Assembly (NCBI GenBank): GCA_016793585.1
Contig: JAEUJR010000130.1
Location: 1-23,649, forward strand
Direction of reading: 5' to 3'
DNA: 23,649 nucleotides
Source: Archangium sp.
GTDB taxonomy: Bacteria > Myxococcota > Myxococcia > Myxococcales > Myxococcaceae
A program made the position numbers and the translations under genes. How positions within the stretch are numbered: position 1 is the first letter of the stretch; each line of letters begins with the position of its first letter. Below are positions 1-10,282 of this stretch, piece after piece. The notes beneath the pieces were generated by a model that did not search any database, was not told the origin of the DNA, and saw only the letters and a list, made by a program, of their open reading frames with translations.

Positions 1-1
1 G

Positions 2-163
2 GCTGGCGGTGCTGCGACGGCTGGCGGCTCCGCGACGGCTGGCGGCTCGGCGACAGCGGGCGGCTCGGCGACAGCGGGCGGCTCGGCGACAGCGGGCGGC
101 TCGGCGACGGCAGGCGGCTCGGCGACCGGCGGAGGCTCGGCGACCGGCGGAGGTTCGGCCGGC
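2..163 (+). repeat. 18-bp tandem repeat encoding an AGGSAT stalk
   Basis: Nine in-frame 18-bp units encode AGGAAT, AGGSAT (six times), GGGSAT and GGGSAG. The array is cut by the window start and may be longer. The units use mostly GGC GGC TCG GCG ACA/ACG codons. The small flexible residues suit a linker lifting the folded domains off the membrane. Confidence 0.9.
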
Positions 164-2203
164 GTCATCTGCCCTGGCTCGAGCACGCTCTGCACCGGCT
201 GCTGCGTCGGCCCGCTCTGCCTCGCGCCCGCAAGTCAGAACAACGGCGCGTGTGGGCTTGGCGGTGCGGCGTGCGCGCCGTGCTCCGGCTCTGCCACCTG
301 TGTGAATGGCCAATGCGCCACCGTCGCCACCTGCACGCCGACCTCGTGCCCGAGCGGCTGCTGCCAGGGCAACCTCTGCGTTCCATTCGGCTCGCAGAAC
401 GCCACGCAATGCGGCGCGGGCGGTCAGGCGTGCAGCGTGTGTCCGATGAACAACTCCTGCACGATGGGCAGCTGCACGGCGCTGCCGGCGTGTGACTTCT
501 TCTCGTGCGCCGGGTGCTGCTCGAACGGCGGCTGCCTCGGGCCGAGCAGCCAGACGACGCTCGCCTGCGGCGTCAACGGCGCCACCTGCACCACGTGCGA
601 CCCTCGTGGCACCTGCAGCGCTGGCGTCTGCTCGGGTGGAACCGCCTGCGGCCCGACGACCTGCTCGGGCTGCTGCAACAATGGCCAGTGCACGCTGGCC
701 GCGTCGACCTCGGCCACCGCGTGCGGCCACTCGGGCAACACCTGCAGCGTCTGCGGGCCCGGTCAGGTCTGCTCGACGGGAGTCTGCGTGCCGACGCCGA
801 ACCCCAACTGCATCGTCATCTCGCCCGCCGACATCGACTTCGGCGTGGTGCAGACGGGCTGCCGCTCGGCCATCACGGCCATCACGTTGCAGAACATCTG
901 CTCGTTCCCCGTCAGCATCTCGGCGCTCGGCGTCTCGGGAGCGGGCTTCACCACCGCCGGCCTCACCACACCCGCCACCATTCCCGCGAGCGGCTCGGCC
1001 AGCTTCAACCTCACCTTCGCGCCCACCATGCTCGGCCGGGTCGACGGCATTCTCGTCGTCGGCGCGACGCACTCTTCGATGACGTTCGCGTACCAGACCC
1101 CCGTCACCGGCACTGGCGGCACCACCGGCCTCAACCAGGACCGGTTCACGATTCCCACGAAGACCGACGTGGTGCTCATCGTCGACAACTCGTGCTCGAT
1201 GTCGGACAAGCAGATGGCGCTCGGCAGCAGCGCCAACGCCTTCCTCGCGTACGCCTTCAGCGCCAACGTCGACTTCAACCTCGGCGTCACCACCACCGAC
1301 ATGGAGCCGACGGGCCAGCTCGGCCAGTTCCAGGGCCCGGTGGCAACCCGCGTGCTCAAGAGCACCACGCCGAACCTGCTGCAGGCGTTCAACGCGCGCG
1401 TCAACGTCGGCACCAACGGCTCGCCCACCGAAGAGATGTTCAGGCCAGCCGTGACCTCGCTGTCGCCGGCGCTGCTCACCACCACCAACGCCAACTTCCT
1501 GCGCGGAGACGCGGCGCTCTCGGTGCTGGCCTTCACCGACGCGGAGGAGCAGTCGCCTGGCCCGACGGCCGACTACGTGCGTCAGCTGCTCGCGGTGAAG
1601 GGGCAGCGGCGCCGCAACCAGTTCTCGTTCAGCTTCGTCGGCCCGACGATGGCGGGGCCGCCGTCGGGCTGCAGCTACGACGGCACCTCTCCCGATGCCC
1701 GTCAGCGCGAGATGATCGCCAGCACCGGCGGCGTCACCTCCGAAATCTGCAACGTGGCCGGCACCCAGGCCTGGCGCACCGAAGCGGGCCGCGTCGGGCA
1801 GGCCGTCTTCGGAGCGCGCGCCACCTGGTTCCTCACCGGCAAGCCCGCCTCGGGCAGCGCGAGCGGCGTCACCGTCATGCTCAACGGCGTCACGGTGCCC
1901 GAGCTCAACGCGAGCAGCCAGCGCAACTGGAGCTACGACGCCACTCGCAATGCGGTCGTCTTCGAGGCGCGCTCGCTGCCGGCGCCGGGCCAGAACGTGG
2001 GCTTCGACTACACCGTGTCGTGCATGCCGATGGGCGGCGGCACCGATGGCGGCGTGACGGCGCCGTGCGGCCCGGCGAACTGCTCGGGCTGCTGCAACGC
2101 GAGCGGCCAGTGCGTGGCGGGCACGTCGAACTCGGCGTGCGGCACCCTGGGCGCGGCGTGCGCCGTCTGCCCCTTGCTCTGCACGGCGACCGGCTGCCTC
2201 TGA
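2..2203 (+). CDS. Surface protein with AGGSAT stalk, cysteine-rich modules, ASH-like and VWA domains (5' partial)
   Basis: The frame is open from base 2, so the true start and any signal peptide lie upstream of the window; the stop is TGA 2201-2203. In order it holds a hexapeptide stalk (2-163), four cysteine-rich modules (164-787), an ASH/HYDIN-like beta-sandwich (about 809-1117, with the SPADIDFGVVQTG motif), a von Willebrand A domain from about 1166, and a fifth cysteine-rich module (about 2051-2200). The VWA MIDAS motif DNSCS starts at 1184 and fits the DxSxS metal-binding consensus. By family, VWA and ASH domains mediate protein contacts at cell surfaces. Its architecture resembles myxobacterial surface lipoproteins, and the neighbouring stalk protein at 8144 has a lipoprotein-like signal, so export is likely but not seen here. 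No enzymatic function is apparent. Confidence 0.85.
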   Translation, partial: AGGAATAGGSATAGGSATAGGSATAGGSATAGGSATAGGSATGGGSATGGGSAGVICPGSSTLCTGCCVGPLCLAPASQNNGACGLGGAACAPCSGSATCVNGQCATVATCTPTSCPSGCCQGNLCVPFGSQNATQCGAGGQACSVCPMNNSCTMGSCTALPACDFFSCAGCCSNGGCLGPSSQTTLACGVNGATCTTCDPRGTCSAGVCSGGTACGPTTCSGCCNNGQCTLAASTSATACGHSGNTCSVCGPGQVCSTGVCVPTPNPNCIVISPADIDFGVVQTGCRSAITAITLQNICSFPVSISALGVSGAGFTTAGLTTPATIPASGSASFNLTFAPTMLGRVDGILVVGATHSSMTFAYQTPVTGTGGTTGLNQDRFTIPTKTDVVLIVDNSCSMSDKQMALGSSANAFLAYAFSANVDFNLGVTTTDMEPTGQLGQFQGPVATRVLKSTTPNLLQAFNARVNVGTNGSPTEEMFRPAVTSLSPALLTTTNANFLRGDAALSVLAFTDAEEQSPGPTADYVRQLLAVKGQRRRNQFSFSFVGPTMAGPPSGCSYDGTSPDARQREMIASTGGVTSEICNVAGTQAWRTEAGRVGQAVFGARATWFLTGKPASGSASGVTVMLNGVTVPELNASSQRNWSYDATRNAVVFEARSLPAPGQNVGFDYTVSCMPMGGGTDGGVTAPCGPANCSGCCNASGQCVAGTSNSACGTLGAACAVCPLLCTATGCL
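164..787 (+). repeat. Four tandem cysteine-rich modules of about 52 residues
   Basis: Four consecutive modules share the spacing C-x4-C-x2-CC-x4-C-x10-C-x6-C-x2-C-x5-C-x4-C. The third (476-631) and fourth (632-787) are each exactly 52 residues with identical positions for all ten cysteines. The second has one extra residue before the CC pair, and the first is slightly altered at its start. A looser fifth copy lies after the VWA domain at about 2051-2200. The even cysteine count and regular spacing suggest disulfide-stabilised modules outside the cytoplasm. Confidence 0.8.
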
Positions 2204-2290
2204 GTGCGTCGCTGACGGAAAAGTCCGGCGGGGTGCGAACGGCCGCATGACGGAGGGAGGGCTCGGGCGACGGCTCTATGCTCGCTCACC

Positions 2291-5287
<2,997 letters not shown>

Positions 5288-5480
5288 GCTGGCGCGTTCA
5301 CCCGAGGCTCGGCGTCAGGCTCGCGAAGCTCACGCAGCTCGAGCACGAACGGTCGAGTGTTCGACGACCTTCGCCTCGAGTCGGTGCGGCTGTGGTTCAA
5401 CCACTGGGAGAGCGCTTGCGGTGTGGGAAGCTGCGCACCCGTTCGTGAGCCGGTTTTCCGGCGCCGGTGAGAGGACATCA
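5288..5480 (+). promoter_or_regulatory. Leader of the ECF sigma operon with three inverted repeats
   Basis: This 193-base gap holds no convincing gene. I see GTCGA-GTGT-TCGAC (5352-5365), the 13-bp dyad GTGGTT-C-AACCAC (5392-5404), and GCCGG-TTTT-CCGGC (5449-5462). The last ends six bases before the Shine-Dalgarno GAGAGGA (5469-5475). The first two are operator-like; the third could be an mRNA hairpin next to the ribosome binding site. I could not find a convincing sigma-70 or ECF (GGAAC / CGT) promoter with proper spacing. Confidence 0.4.
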
Positions 5481-6131
5481 GTGCCCGCCCGCCTCCACAG
5501 TCAGGCCGTCGCGCCGCCCGGGGCGGACAACGTCATCGTGCTCGATGAGCACCGCGCGGTGGCGGCGTCGACGTGGGAGTCGTTTCGGCGGGGAGACCGG
5601 CTCGCGGCGGCCGAGGTCTGGCGCCACGAAGCGCCGTGGGTTCGCGGCTTGCTGTTTCGCCTGCTCGGCCCCCGGGCGGGTGGCGACCTCGACGACCTCA
5701 CGCAAGACGTCTTCCTCATTCTGCAGGGCCGGCTCGCCGACCTCGACCTCGCGCAGCCGATGCGCGGCTTCCTCGTCGGGGTGGCGGTGAACGTCGCGCG
5801 GCGAAAGCTGCGCAGCGCGTGGCGATGGAGCGTGGTGCGGCGGGCGCTGCCCTTCTCGACGCCAAAGGCCGTGCTGCCGACCGACCCGAGCGCGCCCCGC
5901 GTCATCGGCGAGCTGCTCGAAGCCATGGAGCTGCTCGAGCCCGAGGAGCGGCTCGCGTTCAGCCTGCGCTACCTCGAACAACAGACGCTCGACGAGGTGG
6001 CGGCCTCGCTCGACGTCTCGCTCGCGACGGCGAAGCGGCGGCTGCGTTCGGCGCGCCTGCAGCTCGTCGCGCGGGCCGCCCAGTTCCCCGCGCTCGCTGC
6101 GAAGCTCGATGGGAGTTCCGATGAAGACTGA
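5481..6131 (+). CDS. ECF-family RNA polymerase sigma factor
   Basis: The 216-residue protein starts at GTG 5481, chosen because GAGAGGA (5469-5475) lies five bases upstream and the length then fits the ECF family; the open frame extends much further upstream but overlaps the kinase gene. Region 2 is about residues 32-112, with the core-binding D-D-L-T-Q-D motif at 71-76 and the -10-reading helix around MRGFLVGVAVNVARRKLR. Region 4 is about 150-205, with the helix-turn-helix LDEVAASLDVSLATAKRRLR. A Pro/Ser-rich linker separates them. There is no extra C-terminal domain. It overlaps the FecR gene by 11 bases, indicating translational coupling with its likely regulator. ECF sigmas usually activate their own operon, but no matching promoter was identified. 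Confidence 0.9.
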   Translation: MPARLHSQAVAPPGADNVIVLDEHRAVAASTWESFRRGDRLAAAEVWRHEAPWVRGLLFRLLGPRAGGDLDDLTQDVFLILQGRLADLDLAQPMRGFLVGVAVNVARRKLRSAWRWSVVRRALPFSTPKAVLPTDPSAPRVIGELLEAMELLEPEERLAFSLRYLEQQTLDEVAASLDVSLATAKRRLRSARLQLVARAAQFPALAAKLDGSSDED

Positions 6132-7257
6132 GCTCGAACGGCTCGGCCGCGAAGCGCGCGACGTGCTGGTGGCTCCACCCGCCGAAGGCGTGCCGACCTC
6201 GTTCCTCGATCGCGCCGCCGGCACCACGCGCCGGCGCCGCGTGCGTGCCGGGGCGGCGGTGGCGTTGCTGGTGGCGGCGCTCATCGGCGTCTCACTTCGC
6301 CGCGCGCCGGCCGTCGAGGTGGTGACGCCGGCGCCTGCGCCGCCGAGCGCACGGCCGGTCGTGCTCGCCGATGGAACCGTCATCGAGGCGGGCCCGGCGA
6401 GCGACGTGCGCATCGAGACGAACGGTGACGTAGCGTCGGTGATGGTGGCGCAAGGGCACGTCGACGTACGCGCTCCGAAGACGGCGGCGACGACGGTGAA
6501 GCTCGGCCGGTGGACGGTGCACGTCACGTCGTCGGCGCACTTCGCGGCAGACACCTCGCAGAACGATGGAACGTTGGTGGTGCTCGAGGGCTCGGTCGAG
6601 CTGCGTGATGGCGAGGTGACGAAGTCGCTGAACGCGGGGGCGCGCTTCGACCTCTTCGCCGTCGACCCCGTGAAACGAACGCCTCCGCCAGCTGCGCGAG
6701 TCGAGGTCGTGGCCGAGCCCAAGCCGAAGCCTGTCGTGACGGTGAAGCCTCGGCCGCCTCCGCCGAGCCTGAGCGCGCCTGCGGTTCCCGCCGTGGCGCC
6801 CGCGCAGTGGTCCGAGTGGGTGGCCGAGGGCAGGGCGAGCGCCGTGCTCGACGAAGCACTGCCGCGGCTCGACGACGTGTTGCGGGAGCAGAACGCGCCG
6901 GTGTTGCTCGCCCTCGCAGACGCCGCGCGGTTTCAGCACCGCGACGATGTGGCGGAGCAGACCTGCGAGACGATTCTCCGCCGCTTCCCGAAGACGGCAC
7001 AGGCCGCGACGGCGCGCTTCACCCAGGGGCGACTCGCAGAGCAGCGGGGCGCGCTCACCCAGGCCCTCGCCCACTACGAGGCCTACGACGTGGAAGCACC
7101 CGAGGGCGCGCTCGCCGCAGAGGCGCTCGCCCGTCGGGTTCAGCTCGAGTCGACGCGGGGTGACGGCGTGCGTGCGTGCGCGCTCGCGAAGACCTACGTG
7201 GCGCGCTTCCCCGCTGGCCCACTCGCGGAGGCGTTTCGTCAGCGATGCATGCCGTGA
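6121..7257 (+). CDS. FecR-domain putative anti-sigma regulator with TPR-like C-terminus
   Basis: The 378-residue protein is started at ATG 6121, since GGGAG (6111-6115) sits five bases upstream; an in-frame ATG at 6109 has no such signal. Residues 1-41 are cytoplasmic, short and arginine-rich at the end (TRRRRVR), followed by one membrane helix (about 42-59). Residues 75-180 form a FecR-like beta domain (VVLADGTVIEAGPASDVRI, LEGSVELRDGEV). A proline-rich linker (about 185-225) leads to helical repeats resembling TPR/YfiO at about 255-378. FecR proteins relay envelope signals to ECF sigma factors; the gene order sigma-FecR supports that role here. No zinc finger is present in this protein, unlike the upstream kinase. 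It overlaps the next gene by 13 bases. Confidence 0.85.
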   Translation: MKTELERLGREARDVLVAPPAEGVPTSFLDRAAGTTRRRRVRAGAAVALLVAALIGVSLRRAPAVEVVTPAPAPPSARPVVLADGTVIEAGPASDVRIETNGDVASVMVAQGHVDVRAPKTAATTVKLGRWTVHVTSSAHFAADTSQNDGTLVVLEGSVELRDGEVTKSLNAGARFDLFAVDPVKRTPPPAARVEVVAEPKPKPVVTVKPRPPPPSLSAPAVPAVAPAQWSEWVAEGRASAVLDEALPRLDDVLREQNAPVLLALADAARFQHRDDVAEQTCETILRRFPKTAQAATARFTQGRLAEQRGALTQALAHYEAYDVEAPEGALAAEALARRVQLESTRGDGVRACALAKTYVARFPAGPLAEAFRQRCMP

Positions 7258-8105
7258 TTCTGGCGCTGCTCCTTCAGGCCACGGCAGAGGAGCCAGTCAT
7301 CGACCTCGTGTCGACCTCCGAGCTGCGCGTGATGACGCGTCTCGAGAACGAGCTTCGGGCGCTGGGGTATCACGTGGTGCGGCGCCAGCCAGATGAGCCG
7401 CGCACGCCCGGTGCGCTCGGGGAAGTCGTGGCGGCACCGAATCAGCTCGTCGCGCGCGTGTCGCTCGAGCCGCCGCGCGTGGCGACGTTCGAAGACCCGC
7501 AGGACGACGCGGTCTGGGCGATTCGGGTGAGCGAGTGGCTGCGCAGCGATGCCTCGACGCTGCGCGTTCCCGTCGTGGTGGCTCCGGTGCCTGTCGAGCG
7601 CGCGCCATGGAAACTCGACGTGAGCGCCCGAGGTCTGGCGCGGTGGAGTCCATCGCTCGGCGTCGGTGGCGGCGCCTCGGTTGGGCTCATCGTGTGGCCG
7701 TGGCGAACGTTCGGCTTCGAGCTGGGTGTGCCCGGGCTCACATGGCTGCAGGTCTCGCGAGAAGGGCTGGTCGCGTCGGTGAGAGAGCTCGCCGTCGCGG
7801 TGAGCGTGGTGATGGCGCTGCTTGTCGGTGAGCGCTGGTCGGTGCTGCTCGGCGCCGGCGGCGGGGTTCGTCAGGTGTTCGTCGAGGGCGTGAATCCAGT
7901 GACGGGCGGCGTGGGGCAACTGGTGGCTGAGGTGTCAGGTGTGGCCGCGCTTCGGTGGAACGTGACGGCGTCGTTCTTCCTCGAGTGGCGCGCTGGGGTT
8001 GGGGTGAGTCTGCCAGCGGTCGCTCTCGAGTTCGGCGGTGCGCGCGTCGGTCTGGTCGGTGCGCCGGGGCTCCAGAGTGGACTCGGCGGAGGCCTTTCGT
8101 GGTGA
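7245..8105 (+). CDS. Predicted outer-membrane beta-barrel protein of the ECF operon
   Basis: The start ATG 7245 gives a protein of 286 residues beginning MHAVILALLLQATAEEP, a short hydrophobic export signal; the longer frame from 7176 lacks one. Residues 20-120 form a soluble domain (STSELRVMTRLENELRALGYHV). From about residue 125 to the end, alternating hydrophobic and polar residues rich in glycine and aromatics (LGVGGGASVGLIVWPWRTFG, FFLEWRAGVGVSL) end in a terminal Trp, as in outer-membrane beta-barrels. It overlaps the FecR gene by 13 bases, so it is translated with the sigma/FecR pair and could be the sensor or a target of the system. I do not recognise the family; barrel assignment is from pattern only. 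Confidence 0.7.
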   Translation: MHAVILALLLQATAEEPVIDLVSTSELRVMTRLENELRALGYHVVRRQPDEPRTPGALGEVVAAPNQLVARVSLEPPRVATFEDPQDDAVWAIRVSEWLRSDASTLRVPVVVAPVPVERAPWKLDVSARGLARWSPSLGVGGGASVGLIVWPWRTFGFELGVPGLTWLQVSREGLVASVRELAVAVSVVMALLVGERWSVLLGAGGGVRQVFVEGVNPVTGGVGQLVAEVSGVAALRWNVTASFFLEWRAGVGVSLPAVALEFGGARVGLVGAPGLQSGLGGGLSW

Positions 8106-8143
8106 CCGTGAGCCGCGTTTTCGGGTTCGGTGAGAAGAGGGCC

Positions 8144-9811
8144 ATGCGCCTGCTCCGAGTGCTCGTGGTGATGGTGGTGGCTTCTTCGTGTGGTGCGGTG
8201 GTCGTTGATCCGTTCGTCGATGGCGGAGCCGGTGGCTCAGCGAACGCTGGTGGATCCGCGAGTGCCGGTGGATCTGCGAGCGCCGGAGGGTCCGCGAGCG
8301 CCGGAGGATCCGCGAGCGCCGGAGGATCCGCGAGTGCAGGTGGATCCGCGAGCGCCGGAGGATCCGCGAGCGCCGGAGGATCCGCGAGCGCTGGTGGATC
8401 CGCGAGCGCCGGTGGAGCTGCGAGCGCCGGAGGATCCGCGAGCGCAGGTGGATCTGCGAGCGCCGGTGGATCCGCGAGCGCCGGTGGATCCGCGAGCGCC
8501 GGTGGATCCGCTGGCGGCAACGCACCGACCTTCACGACGAACCCCGCGGCCATCACCGTTCGCGTCGGAGCCACTGCGACCTTCACGGTCGCGATCTCGG
8601 GAACCGCACCCATCACGCTTCAGTGGAAGAAGGGCGCGACGGTTGTCTCGACCGCGATGCTCGGCACCGCTGGCTCCGAACTCGTCGCTCAGAGCGCGAT
8701 GTACACGACGCCTCCGACGGTCGCAGGCGATGACGGCACCATGTTCTCCGTCGTCGCGTCGAACGGCTCCGGCATGGCGACCTCGACGAACGCGAAGCTC
8801 ACGGTCATCTCACAGCGCCTCTTCGTCACCGACGGCTCGAGCCTGCTCACCTGGAATAACCCGCACACGCTCTCGACCGCGCGGCCGGCCGACCTCTCCA
8901 TCGCGCTCGCTGGCGCCCGTGCCGTCGCGGCCGCAGGCAGTCAGGTCTTCGTGCTCACGAACGCCGGCATCGCGGCCTGGGCCGACGGGCTCGGTCTCAC
9001 CGCGCTCACCGCTCCGTCGTTCACCATTCCGCTCACGGCACTGACGCCCGCTCCGACCCAGCCGCTTACGCACCTCACAGCCGTGCCCATCGGAGACTCG
9101 CTCGGGCTCTTCGCCTGGAGCCAGGAGGGCGCGTGGATGTTGCCTGGCGTGCTCTCTGCGACGACCACGACGCGCGCGACCTTCAAGCACATGTGGCTGC
9201 AGCTTCCGTCGCTGCTCTACGTGCCCTCACCGGGGGGCGTCGACCGGCTCTTCATGGGGCAAATCAGCGGCGCCGGCCTGCTCGCGTGGAACGGTGCGAG
9301 CCTCGCGACTGGTCAGCCGGCGCACGACTTCGCGACCACCAACGCCAATGTGTGGACGTTGGCCCTGTCGACCTCGCGCCTCGCAGGAGGTGGCAGCTTC
9401 GGCGCTGGCAGTCCCTCGGCGGGCATCGGCTTGTGGAACACGCCGACCACATTCTCTGCCGCGCGCGCGCCTGACGTGATGCTCGCGGGCTCCGCCGGAA
9501 CGTTCACTTCGAGCGACTTCATCGCCGACCTCTCGTGCGACGGCGCGTTGCTCGCCGCGGGCGTGCAGAACCTGTCGAACCAGCGCCTGCTCGTCTGGAG
9601 CAACGTCGACACCGCCACGGCGTCTTCCGCGCCTTCATTCTCGGGCGCGTTGCCCGCTTCGCCGAAGCGCGTCTTCACGCTCTCGGGCCGTCACTACGTG
9701 CTCACGCAGAGCGACGTCGTGGTGCTCGCGAACCCGAACGCCGGCTCCACGCTGAGCGCCATCGCCACGTTGAGCGGCTCGACCTTCACCGACTTCGCGC
9801 TGGCCCGCTGA
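8144..9811 (+). CDS. Lipoprotein with AGGSAS stalk, Ig-like domain and WN-type propeller-like repeats
   Basis: The 555-residue protein starts at ATG 8144 behind GAGAAGAGG (8132-8140); an in-frame GTG at 8108 is possible but would bury the signal. MRLLRVLVVMVVASSC is a lipoprotein-type signal with cysteine 16 as the lipidation residue; the ASSC lipobox is slightly unusual. A 16-unit hexapeptide stalk (8228-8515) follows, then an Ig-like domain (about residues 126-225, with W in ITLQWKKG). The remainder has recurring W motifs: LLTWNN (8851), LLAWNG (9287), GLWNT (9434) and LLVWSN (9595), often followed by a Pro-Ala-Asp type turn, suggesting a beta-propeller. It is 38 bases after the barrel gene, so probably the last gene of the sigma operon. 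Ligand unknown. Confidence 0.82.
   Translation: MRLLRVLVVMVVASSCGAVVVDPFVDGGAGGSANAGGSASAGGSASAGGSASAGGSASAGGSASAGGSASAGGSASAGGSASAGGSASAGGAASAGGSASAGGSASAGGSASAGGSASAGGSAGGNAPTFTTNPAAITVRVGATATFTVAISGTAPITLQWKKGATVVSTAMLGTAGSELVAQSAMYTTPPTVAGDDGTMFSVVASNGSGMATSTNAKLTVISQRLFVTDGSSLLTWNNPHTLSTARPADLSIALAGARAVAAAGSQVFVLTNAGIAAWADGLGLTALTAPSFTIPLTALTPAPTQPLTHLTAVPIGDSLGLFAWSQEGAWMLPGVLSATTTTRATFKHMWLQLPSLLYVPSPGGVDRLFMGQISGAGLLAWNGASLATGQPAHDFATTNANVWTLALSTSRLAGGGSFGAGSPSAGIGLWNTPTTFSAARAPDVMLAGSAGTFTSSDFIADLSCDGALLAAGVQNLSNQRLLVWSNVDTATASSAPSFSGALPASPKRVFTLSGRHYVLTQSDVVVLANPNAGSTLSAIATLSGSTFTDFALAR
8228..8515 (+). repeat. 18-bp tandem repeat, 16 units, encoding an AGGSAS stalk
   Basis: Sixteen units of 18 bp encode AGGSAN, AGGSAS and one AGGAAS, ending AGGSAG. 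Most units read GCC GGT/A GGA TCC GCG AGC, so a GGATCC hexamer recurs. Unit length is a multiple of three, so copy changes keep frame. All frames across it are open, which creates spurious antisense reading frames. Confidence 0.92.
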
Positions 9812-9812
9812 T

Positions 9813-10181
9813 TCAGCGAGGAGCGAGCGCCAGCCGAAGCGACTGCGCAGCACGTCTGGTGTGCTCGAGCGCCTCGGCGTCACCCGTCTTCGTCAGCGCG
9901 CCTTCACTGCGTTCGAGCAGCTCGAGCGCCACCTCGAGGCGTGGCGGGCCGTCGTAGGGCACGGGGCGGTGGCTGGTGGCGCCATCCATCAGCTGCTCCA
10001 GCGCGGCTTTCGTCTCGAGCTGCGCCTGCACCCGAAGCCCGTGCACGTCGGGGTCTGCAGCGGTGAGGGTCTCGAGCGCGGTCGCCAGGTAGTCACGGCT
10101 CGAATAGCTCGTGTCCTCCGTTCTCAGCGCGCTGTGGGCGCAGGCGGTGACGAGGAGCAGCAGCAGCGGAAGGGCTCGCAT
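9813..10181 (-). CDS. Small helical lipoprotein of unknown function
   Basis: The 122-residue protein starts at 10181 (ATG on the - strand) directly after an AGAGG-like site; a longer frame begins at 10343 but its extra N-terminus is arginine-rich and would hide the signal. MRALPLLLLLVTAC is a clear lipoprotein signal with cysteine 14 lipidated. The mature part is charged and helical (YLATALETLTAADPD, LEVALELLERSEGALTKTGD), perhaps a single TPR-like hairpin set. Its stop lies one base from the stop of the convergent stalk lipoprotein, and its start is divergent from the calpain gene, 101 bases away. I do not recognise the family. Confidence 0.72.
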   Translation of the reverse strand: MRALPLLLLLVTACAHSALRTEDTSYSSRDYLATALETLTAADPDVHGLRVQAQLETKAALEQLMDGATSHRPVPYDGPPRLEVALELLERSEGALTKTGDAEALEHTRRAAQSLRLALAPR

Positions 10182-10282
10182 GCCCTCTGGTGCCCGCGAC
10201 TCTGGAAAACGATCACCGACGCGTGTGACCGGCGTGTTCCTCGGTGCTTGCCCACGCGCGGCCGGGCCTTCATGGTGGCGCC
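10182..10282. promoter_or_regulatory. Divergent intergenic region, lipoprotein / calpain
   Basis: These 101 bases must carry any promoters for the divergent lipoprotein and calpain genes. The only A-rich spot is GGAAAACGATCACC near 10203-10216. No canonical promoter pair with proper spacing could be recognised. A GGTGG stretch (10274-10278) could serve as a weak ribosome binding site for the calpain gene. Confidence 0.25.

Noticed and set aside
5449..5462. Terminator of the first kinase gene
   Set aside because: The T stretch is in the loop, not after the stem, and the hairpin is about 160 bases past the stop and next to the sigma gene ribosome binding site.
8228..8515. CRISPR-like array
   Set aside because: Units are directly adjacent 18-bp copies with no spacers, and they are in frame within a lipoprotein gene.
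7738..8616. - strand frame with repeated Ala-Asp-Pro-Pro units
   Set aside because: It is the complement of the AGGSAS repeat; any 18-bp array without stops gives such frames.
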